A stretch of DNA of 64,000 nt from Siphonodentalium dalli (taxonomy: Eukaryota; Mollusca; Scaphopoda; Gadilida; Siphonodentaliidae). The notes below the pieces were generated by a model. The model saw nothing but the letters and a program-made list of their open reading frames with translations. It made no database searches and was not told the origin of the DNA. This document shows positions 55,501-64,000 of this stretch, piece by piece. Location: positions 136,795,587-136,859,586 of the forward strand of contig CP136061.1 of NCBI GenBank assembly GCA_032622095.1, given 5' to 3'. Numbering within the stretch: the stretch's first letter is position 1; the number at the start of each line of letters is the position of its first letter. The translations under genes and the position numbers were made by a program.

Positions 55501-58500
55501 CATGTGTTGTCTGTATGATCATGGATGGGGTGTGTGGATAAATAGGTAGTGATTTTATGGTTACGGGTAATGTGTATATTTATACATGGAATGACTGTAC
55601 GGTCATGATTGAATATGAATACCTGGAGTAAGCGGGTGGACATTATCGAGCGTGTGGGTACATAGGGAGTGTCCTTGTGGTAACGGGTGGGATGTATATT
55701 TATATATATCGTGGATGTATTATCATTGGTGGGTGTATAGGGCTTAGCTGTATTATCATGGAAGGCGTGTATGATTATACAGTGAATTGCTGAATTGTCA
55801 TGTGTGAGGTGTATATGCAAGTGTGGATTGTTTGAGTGGTCGTATTGCTGACATGTCTGTCTGTATTAGTATATCTTGAGTGGCTATTCGGCTATGGTGT
55901 GATAAATAGGGATACAGGGATTGACATGGCCAATGTTGAGGTGAATATGTATACAAGGATTGACCATGATCGTGTATGAATGTTTTGAATAGGTACACAC
56001 GGGGTGACTATATGGCCATAGGTCAGATGAAGGAGTATACCAGGTAACATGGGTGAGGGTATGTGTATGAGGCGAGTGGCTATATGGCCATTGGTGATGT
56101 GCATATGTATACCGGAGTGACTTTATGGTCATTGTTGTGGTGTTGATGTATATATTGATTGACTATTTGACCATGCGTTTAGAGAATATGTATACAGGGG
56201 ATGACCTTATGGCCAATGGTGAGATGAATGGATATACAAGGAGTGACTATATGGTTATGGGTCATGTTTAGGAGTATACCCGGTGTGTCTGCATTGTGAC
56301 GCGTGGCAGTATGGTCATCCGTGGTCATGGGTCAGGTTTACATGTATACAGTGGGTCACTATATTGTTATGTCTGTGGTGTTTATGTATATATGTAATGG
56401 CTGTGTGATAATGGATGGCTATCGCTTTCCACGATATGACATGACCTCTCTATTGATTAACATATCCTTGAGTTATTGTGGTAAGCGATAGCCACCCAAG
56501 GTACACATGTACAACCCACGCATTACCCCAGTCACTCCATATGCACATAAACACCACACAAATGACAACATAGTGACCCACTTTATGTACGTACATGTAC
56601 TAGTACACCTGATCATACAGCCATACTTGGTTATACCCGTACATACCACAAATGACGATACAGCCACGAGTCACCATGCATGAACACCAGGTATAACCTA
56701 CACCCGACACATGACCATATAGTCACTCTATGTATACATATTCACTACATTCACGATCATACAGTCACTCATTGTATACATATTCACCCCACCATGGACC
56801 ATACAGCCACTACATGTATACCTATTCGCCATACCCATGACCATAGAGTCAATCCAGGTATACATATGAACATCGATGGTGAGCCCTTCCAGATATACCA
56901 ATATCCGCACATACGACCACTCATAGGTTCCATACTTGCCATACTCATACACGCCATCCATGATAATAAATCTACTCCCCATACACCACCAATGATAACA
57001 CATCCACAACATATATAAATATACGTCTCACCGTTACCAACAGGGCACTCCCTATATACCCATACATCATTCATGACCATACAATAACTCCCTGTATTAT
57101 CTATTACCTATTATCCTCATCTATGACCATAGAGTAACTCCCTGGCTGCCATCTTGGCTTCCACCCTGTATCCAGTTGATAAATTTTTACCATAATGGGC
57201 CAGAATACCCACATATCATGGTTCATCTCAGTTCCGTCTCAAAGTTCTGCCCATTTCCATTCAATAATATGGCCAGAATCACAAAAGAGGTTCTCCGCAA
57301 AATTCCATACTACAACTTTAAAATGAATTTGTCATGCAACTTATTACAATAACCAAGTGAGTCACAATTTGCCACCTTTTTCGGATAACGCAGAGAATAA
57401 TGTTCGGGATAATGTTAACTTTTAACTTTTTACAAATTTGGTTGCCATTTTGGAAGCCATCTTGAGCAATTTAGTCTATAAACACCGTAGTGTGACACAT
57501 TTAAGATAGACCAAAACAATAAACACCTTTCAATCCAATAGTTACATTTTACTTGAACAAATGGTCGAACCTTGAAAAGTGAATTTTTGCCGATATTTAT
57601 GTCAAGTTTGTGAGAGAAAAATCCCATATTTCTGGTGATGTCAGTGGTGACAATAGAAAAAATGATCCATGGTGCATCAGACATGTTAGTAAGCAATGTA
57701 TAGAAAACAGATTAGCCAATTGTGTACATCAACCACAACTTGTAAGCGATTGCAGGACACCCTGGGGCAATATTTACAATTTTCCACATTTTGGCGGCCA
57801 TTTTCGCAGCCATTTTGAGCCAAGGTAAGATTTATGGTTCCAGAGATTTGGAAAATTCATAGGTAATGATATGCCTCACTTACATTACAATGTTCTTTTC
57901 ATTTCTTGTTGAAATATGACTAGAATCCCAATTGTGATTTTTTGTAAAATTTTGTACTGCGTTCTGTAAAATCGAATTTTTGAGGGATCGGAAGGGGTTA
58001 GGACCCCAATAATTGCATATTTAATTGCTCCAATGAGTTAATATACAAAACACAAAATAAAGTTACATTACTCAACCAGTTCCAAACAGCATGAATTGAT
58101 CTAGAAGATATTTGTGAAAAAATGTCATATTTTCAACTTCCGGCGGCCATTTTGGCGGCCATCTTGGATGGTGAGTTTCAATTTTGGCCCAAAAAAGTGT
58201 CATTATGTCTTAGCTTCACGAAAATATATACATTTGTATACCTTTTACTATATTTTCCCGCTATAATTTTCATAAAACTGGCGCATTTATAGTTCTAGAA
58301 AATGGATCGGGTTGTGTGGGGGGGGGGGTCTCGTTCTTATCAGAAAACGACATGAATATATATTTCTTAAGTTGATCGTATCGATTTAGGGATGTATTGG
58401 TTGTAATAGTGCAACGTTCCAGGTGTGTGCGCACACACACACGTTGGACGAATGCAATCATGTAAATAAAAGTGATTTTTTTACGTTTTGAGGGGCGACC

Positions 58501-59696
58501 CGATGACCCCCTTCTTATCTTAAAACCCCAGGAAAAGTTGCTTCTTAAGTTGTGTTTTTATAATTAGTATATATCAAAGTACTTTGAGACCAAAAATTAT
58601 GGATGTACGCGAAAGTGTAAAAAAAAGTGAAAAATCACGTTTTGGGGTTCAGCATGGGACCCCCTTTCTTATCTGAAAACCCCAGGAAAATCCCTTTCTT
58701 AAGTTGTGTTTTCTTAATCAGTACATTTATGAGTATCATCAAACCAAAATTCATCGATGTACGCGGAAGTGTAAATAAAAGTGATATTTTGCACTTTTTG
58801 GGGTTCAGCGGCCCCTAAACCCCAGGAATGCGGAACTTAAGAAATCGGTTTTTCAGAATGTTCCATTATTGGTACCAACTTTAGTGGGTCAAACCTTTTG
58901 TACGCAAAAGTGTAAATAGAACATATGCGGGCTCCCTAACTATTCATGGGTTGGAATTTTTCAACTGGTACCTCAATGTTTCCAACTGTTTGCAAATATT
59001 CGACCTGACTCCACCCACCTACGTAAGGTTGGAACATTTCCACTGATGACCATTTGAGTCAAATATATTAGCTGCAAGTACAGGCAATTCAAATTTTTTT
59101 TTTACAAAATAACACATTTCACACTATAAATACTGGTTGCAAATGACGCTACACAAATAAATCAACTTCTCTTTGGTTTGATATTTCCAGCTCAATATGT
59201 TGTGTCAGGCATGGAATCTCCAACTATTGAAAACATTGACCTAAGTTGGGAATGCGACACCCCAACCCCCATGTCGTCCCCGATTCACATGTTGACAAAC
59301 TGACAATATGTCCCAGTTCTCCCCACAACCTCAAAATACATATCAATCTTAATTCCAAGAATAAGCAGTAGCAATTGGAATAAAGTAATTATTTTATCAT
59401 TAACTAATATTGTTTTGCGGAGTAACTGATATGGTGAAGTTATATGTATATGCTTTCAACCTACATGCCACTAAAATTAAAGCGTCTGTCTAATTAGATG
59501 ATTTTGACTTCTTATTTTGCATACAATTAAATTTGCCTCGAATAAACACTTTGAGCAACTTGAAATATCAATTTTGTTTGAGTATTTCATCAAGCATCAT
59601 GGTGCATGAAAATTCAGTTCGAATTGTCACTGCAATTTCAAGCCACGGCCACTGTCCCAGTTCACCCCTGTCCCATTTCTCCCCAGTCTCCCCCTA
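52594..59696. mobile_element. 7.1-kb palindromic element
   Basis: The outer ends TAGGGGAGACTGGGGAGAA and the complement of 59672-59696 match over ~27 bp. Inner arms 53338-55150 and 57165-58942 are reverse complements, including C/G runs at 53937 and 58318 and mirrored open frames. The centre is a minisatellite that switches orientation near 56440. The arms share modules with the element at 15867-20166 (ttctgtaaaatcgaattttt, 'caagaaatg', 'ggccgccaaaatggcc'). No transposase is recognised. 52620-53337 and 58943-59670 are not mirrored, apart from subterminal gggga-gaactggg copies. Confidence 0.75.
55160..57145. repeat. Inverted minisatellite core (gtatacagggagtgactatatgg type)
   Basis: From 55160 to ~56430 a diverged ~50-60-bp unit (ggtatacagggagtgac, 'tatggtcatgggtg') runs on the + strand. 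From ~56480 to 57145 the complement runs. The turn-over point is marked by ggctatcgcttt/aagcgatagcc at 56410-56495. Confidence 0.8.
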
Positions 59697-59706
59697 CCAT
59701 GTTGCT

Positions 59707-60339
59707 TCAACAACCAATTAATCGATGACGTATAAGTTGTGAACAACAAAAATCAAAGTGCCGACCCCTGATAAACACCGCAGCTAACCCCCTGATAAAC
59801 ACCGCAGCTAACACCAAAAGACGATCATTTCTTGCCATCGCATGCACACAATGGACTGTCTGCGACATGTGACGTAAGATGTGAACGGTGTCGGTAGTTC
59901 CAAAGCTCTTCAGAATTTCAACTTCTTCTTCGTCTTCTTGAATTCCCAGCGGTAATTTTTCGCTGCACCTCCGTGATGGAGTGATACTAATTTCGAATTT
60001 CCGATTGACATGATTGAGTGTATAAAAATTATTAATAGAAAAATTTAACTCAGTCTGCTGTGATCCTTCCTCAAAGATAACGATCTTTGTTGATGAAGGT
60101 CCATGATATAAATTCTGCTCCAATATTCGATCTTCTCCAAAATACAACAGTGAATAGTCCAATTGAAGAATATCTAAGATATTGTCACAGGAGCAGTCCA
60201 GGATGAATTGAGCAAGGATGGCAGGGTGATCTGTGATTGCCTTATAAACAGAAAGTGGGATGATGGTCTTCAGTTGTTTCAGTGCTGCATCTCTAGACTT
60301 CTGAATTGTCGGCACGGTAATTGCTGGTGTCGAATGCCG
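59707..60339 (-). CDS. Unrecognised open frame, possible exon
   Basis: On the minus strand about 200 codons stay open, with protein-like composition: 'DAALKQLKTIIPLSVYKAIT', 'AQFILDCSCDNILDILQLDY', IQEDEEEVEILKSFG. A good 3' splice-site pattern (a pyrimidine-rich run then atttatcag) precedes codon R at 60339, in frame. The end is odd: a 24-bp tandem duplication (ctgataaacaccgcagctaa, twice) repeats LAAVFIRG before the stop at 59707. The family is not recognised. It may be a last exon of a gene lying to the right, a decayed gene, or chance. Confidence 0.35.
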   Translation of the reverse strand, partial: RHSTPAITVPTIQKSRDAALKQLKTIIPLSVYKAITDHPAILAQFILDCSCDNILDILQLDYSLLYFGEDRILEQNLYHGPSSTKIVIFEEGSQQTELNFSINNFYTLNHVNRKFEISITPSRRCSEKLPLGIQEDEEEVEILKSFGTTDTVHILRHMSQTVHCVHAMARNDRLLVLAAVFIRGLAAVFIRGRHFDFCCSQLIRHRLIGC

Positions 60340-60599
60340 CTGATAAATCCAACACAAAAGAAATAAGTTTTGTCATCTCATTCTCCTCTCTTGCGTGCGT
60401 CACATGGGGGCGTAAAGTACATTGTTACCCTTAAGGTAACATTTCGAAAGTTGTTGACCGGCAATGACCGCTCAGCGTTTACTACGAAGTACTCAACGTG
60501 CAGAGATTCCGGAATCACACAGCTCTCTAATAGTTTTCTAAAACACTCATTTTATAAACCCACTGCTTCGTAACACCCGCGAACTATGGTGTGTGCTAA

Positions 60600-61240
60600 T
60601 TTGCACAATTGTTTTTAATTTGCAATTAAAACACGTTATGTATAAATGATGTTATCGCGGACATAAATCCTATGTAATGTTCCTATTGGACTGTTTTATA
60701 TCGATAATGAATACCGTGGAACAAATAGATAAACATTAGCATGCAGTTGGTATTTACTGCATATAATTGCACACACGGTGTAGATACGTTACAAATATGT
60801 TTCTGTACTAAGTCTCTGAAGTTCAAATAGCCACTCTTTATTATATATTAATTGACAATTTTCTTTCGGCTATACATTCCCCCGACTTCACAAGAATATC
60901 CTTATGTTGTAACAGTCTGTAACATAAAACTGTTGTCAATTTCTTTTGCACTACTAAAACTTTTTAGTTTCAAATTTTAGCGTTCTCGAAATTAACACGT
61001 CTACCTGCGTCTATACGCTCATATAAAACGAAACCGACCATTTCGCCGCATGGCTAATATCCTATCCGTAATCGTAATAGTTATTTTTGCGAAAGGTATC
61101 TAATGATTTTTATGCATTCTCGCGATGCATGTGTGATACGATTCATTGTGATTGCAGGTATTTTTCATTTTTCTGTTGCACGGTAAGCAGAAAATTAACA
61201 TAGGAAATCGTGACAAATTTGCTCTCAAATCAAATAGAGC
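60600..61240. other. No gene recognised
   Basis: AT-rich sequence with no supported feature; if the frame at 59707-60339 is an exon, this could be its upstream intron. Confidence 0.4.
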
Positions 61241-61244
61241 AAGT

Positions 61245-61704
61245 TTAAAGGTACTTAATCCGATTCGATGGTCCCCATATCATCGGATTCCAACAACAAC
61301 AACAACAACAACAACAAATTGTTGTTAAATGCTGCTTCAGTTATCAGAATCGATTAATTGCCCAAAAATAATGCTGACCACAGTCAACTATAGTATAACA
61401 TCCCCCAAAACCTGTTATTTATCAACATTCTGTTCAACGAAATTTTGCCGGTTTGTCAAATATCTGACACAAAATAAGGCCAATTGATTTTAGAGTTATC
61501 CATCTTCATCCGCAATATGGTCCGAGACCGTCTTCTCGTAGACTTTTACTGGGCCACTGAAAAAATCATTGGTGGTGAAAAATAATAGATATCTGATCAC
61601 TCTGAGTTTGATGGGTGGGTTCCTCGACTCGAATCAATATTTGTTACCCCCGAAGCCAAAGAAATAGTAATTTGCGAGCGTTATTTCGGTTTATGCATCT
61701 TTAA
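61245..61704. mobile_element. TTAA-bounded MITE, 'TTAAAGGTAC' family, copy 2
   Basis: TTAAAGGTACTTAATCCGAT on the left and GCATCTTTAA on the right. The (aac)n run is longer (seven units) than in copy 1. Internal modules are in the same order. Confidence 0.75.
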
Positions 61705-61709
61705 AGAGT

Positions 61710-62870
61710 ATCGATGACGGAACCTTTTGTATTCTCAATGAGAACTTCCGTTGAATGAAAATCAAAAGAAGACATATCGAGATGAGCCAAAGACCATGGC
61801 CAGACGCCTTGTCATAACATCACACGATCATTGACCTCAAGAAAATCGATTTATTCGGCGTCTCGGGTCGAATAGAGTGAGTGAGACTGTGCGGCCTTAT
61901 AGGTCAAACTCGTCCGATGTTATGTTAGACTGTATACTGCCGGTCATTTAAATCACAGTGAGTAATGTTAGCTCCTCGGGGGAGGCATACTAATGACGTT
62001 AGAACAAATAAGCGTTAGTATAAATACTTGTTACAGTCATGTACATTGCACATAAATTTTCCACGAATGAGAGAAAGGCTGCGTGGTGGACATGCTAACC
62101 GCGAACGAATACTAACTGGTCCAAACGAATGGTGGATCGCACTCGTTGCTGCTAAATAGCCATACTGTTGGTGGGTCATATTGCTTTGCTATGATGTTGG
62201 TGGGTTATATTGCTTTGCTATAATGATGTTGGTGGGGCAAAACAATGCTGTTAAGAGATATTACCGTTATTTTCTCCGATTGTCATCGATTGTCATTCGC
62301 TCGGACAAAACAATTGCAGGAAGCTATGCCGGGGTGGGTGGGTGGTCCGAGAGGCAAAAAAAACAAACGCATTTTTTCCACCTCATGCAATTTTTTTGTA
62401 CTAAAGGCCCATATTTGACATTTGTAACAGTTTATAATATATAAACTGCATAAACACCATATTTATGTGGGCCTTAGTGGATGTGACATTAAGCCATTGA
62501 ATGTTACAGATGGGACGGTGAGGTGAAAATTTTCCTTCCTAACACCCTTCGGAAAGAAGCTTCGAGAAATGTAAGACTGAAATAAATAAACTTGTCCTGA
62601 TGTAACTAAGACATTTAAGACTAGACAATTATGTTCATGAGCAACTGTCTCAAACATTAATGCGACTATCAATGGCTAGACAATAACTGTCATCAGTGGA
62701 TCAAGCCAATCAGTGAACATTATTTGCATGTCTATCAACTCAGATGATCTGTTACTCCCACAACACCTACAATATGAAAATTCTGGCATAGTGACTGCTT
62801 GTCATTTAGTATAATAAAGGTTGCTCCAGTAGACTAACAAAAGTGGTATGGAATATAATTAGGAAATAGT
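61710..62870. other. No gene recognised
   Basis: A short duplicated phrase (gttggtgggt(c/t)atattgct) lies at 62168-62230. Otherwise there is no supported feature. Confidence 0.45.
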
Positions 62871-62879
62871 TATATAGAA

Positions 62880-63230
62880 TAACACATATCTCTCATAATG
62901 TGAGGGTAAACACGTGTTGTTGTACATCCTTAACATATATTGGTTACACACCGCGCTAAGGTTTATCGTTCCAATAACTATGCGCGCACTTCTGAGCATG
63001 AAAACTTTATCGCGTCCATTAAGTCGTGGTTCTATAAAGCATGTCGAGACGCACGCCGAAATAACCACAAAGCGATATATACGTGAATATACATTGCGAT
63101 GAGTTGCTCCCTCTGAAATAGAAACAACTCCACACATACCGAAGTATGTATTTAGTCACATTTACAGAGGGCGTAATAAAGGATAATGATTTGTCCCTTC
63201 AAATTGATTGTTTGAAAATTTTCAGTGAGC
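62880..63230. repeat. Diverged partial copy of the 42091-43400 arm
   Basis: It shares tatctctcat(a/c)(a/t)(t/c)gtgag, 'gtaaacacgtgttgtt', 'ggataat(g/t)att' and 'cttcaa(a/g)ttg(a/t)ttgtt' in the same order. Confidence 0.55.
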
Positions 63231-63309
63231 GTGAACAGATTCTCAGTTCTTATCGAAATGGCCATGTGTCAATCGGAATGGTACATTGAGATGTCCCTTA
63301 ACTCAGATC

Positions 63310-63665
63310 AAGCTTGTAAATCGGTACCGATTTTCGCCCATGTTGGGGTTCGAACACGTGCCAACCTCGTCTAACCCAGACTGCGATGATCGTATGCACG
63401 ACATAACCACTTCGGCTGCGCGGACATCATTAAAAGGAAGACCTTTCACCGAGAGTTGGGATGCGCATCAGTCTGGACATGGGTTCGAATAATGACTCCG
63501 AACGGATCTGCCTTTCTTCGAATAATGACTCCGATCGGATCTGCCATTCTATAATTGGAACAGCACAATGCACTTCCTCCAACATTGTACCTGTGCCCAT
63601 ATATGGTTAGTGGTACTGGCGTATATATTTCAGAGTTACTGAGGCGCGGACTCAGTGTGAGTGTT
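63310..63665. repeat. tRNA-like / SINE-related repeat, copy 2
   Basis: On the minus strand 63425-63335 carry an A-box-like agccgaagtggtta and a B-box-like gtgttcgaacccc, separated as in long-variable-arm tRNAs. The flank (taaaaggaagacctttcacc ... 'cacttcctcc', 'ggtactggcgta') matches 38740-38920. A 31-bp direct repeat (aataatgactccga(a/t)cgga) lies at 63488 and 63519. Confidence 0.5.
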
Positions 63666-64000
63666 CATTGCTTCATATGCATTTACCTTAGTAAAGAAAG
63701 GTTAAAGATGGTCTATCTCTTCGTATAACAAGTTTAATATGGTTCCATGGGTATAAAATAATAAATATGAATCAAAGACCCCTGTCTGGAAACGCTTCTA
63801 TCGATTAATATTGATTTCATTTCGATTTTTCTGGTATAATATACATGCAATCAATCAGTTCTTTCGGAGGGACCATACGGGATAAATCTATCTAAAATTA
63901 TAGTAACGGGAAAATGTCCAACTTGATTATCGCATTATATATATAATACATCCATAGTAGCTGAGCGTACCAGATTTTCACCACGAGTGGAATTGTGGTT

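Noticed and set aside
55296-57018. Several long frames rich in His/Thr/Tyr/Ile on both strands (up to 174 codons)
   Set aside because: They are translations of the gtatacaggg minisatellite, open in many frames because of its composition, and switch strand with the repeat orientation.
63335-63425. Possible genuine tRNA gene on the minus strand
   Set aside because: A- and B-box-like motifs are present but there is no 7-bp acceptor stem, and the sequence recurs at 38600 with a repeat flank.

Overview
The window is eukaryotic nuclear DNA from an invertebrate animal. It is AT-rich, has GT-AG introns and contains no bacterial-type operons. Dense diverged repeats of a kind common in lophotrochozoan genomes suggest a mollusc, but the host is inferred from repeat style only. 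One conventional gene is certain: 14 coding exons on the + strand between 152 and 27068. They encode the C-terminal 518 residues of cleavage stimulation factor subunit 3 (CSTF3, CstF-77, suppressor-of-forked). All 13 introns are phase-consistent. Intron 2 uses a GC donor (GC-AG). The 5' part of the gene lies upstream of the window.

Layout. (1) 1-27068: CSTF3, whose introns are packed with small transposons. These include palindromic elements bounded by TTAA with CCCTTT/AAAGGG termini, hAT-type elements with exact 8-bp target duplications, a TA-flanked fold-back MITE, a tRNA-headed SINE, a head-to-tail retroposon cluster (7.1-9.6 kb), a 4.3-kb element with ~700-bp inverted arms (15.9-20.2 kb), and a 1.6-kb element with identical 73-bp terminal direct repeats and a hammerhead-ribozyme-like motif (20.5-22.1 kb). 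(2) 27-36 kb: 3' flank, a third copy of a double-hairpin hAT MITE, and long arrays of a 'gccatcttggat' repeat interrupted by clean insertions. (3) 37-38.4 kb: a broken hAT transposase on the minus strand. (4) 38.5-52 kb: SINE-like copies, minisatellites, a 1.3-kb TTAA-bounded fold-back element, tandem duplications and a LINE reverse-transcriptase relic. (5) 52.6-59.7 kb: a 7.1-kb palindromic element with short outer terminal repeats, ~1.8-kb inner arms and a minisatellite core. (6) 59.7-64 kb: an unrecognised 200-codon minus-strand reading frame that may be an exon, more TTAA elements and another SINE-like copy.

Most of the window therefore records transposition in and around one housekeeping gene. 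The best candidates for something new are the ribozyme-bearing element in intron 11, the two related long-arm fold-back elements, the many otherwise unrelated elements sharing TTAA-CCCTTT ends, and the repeat whose terminus forms part of the 3' splice site of CSTF3 exon 6. Exon numbers used here count from the first exon seen in the window, not from the gene start.
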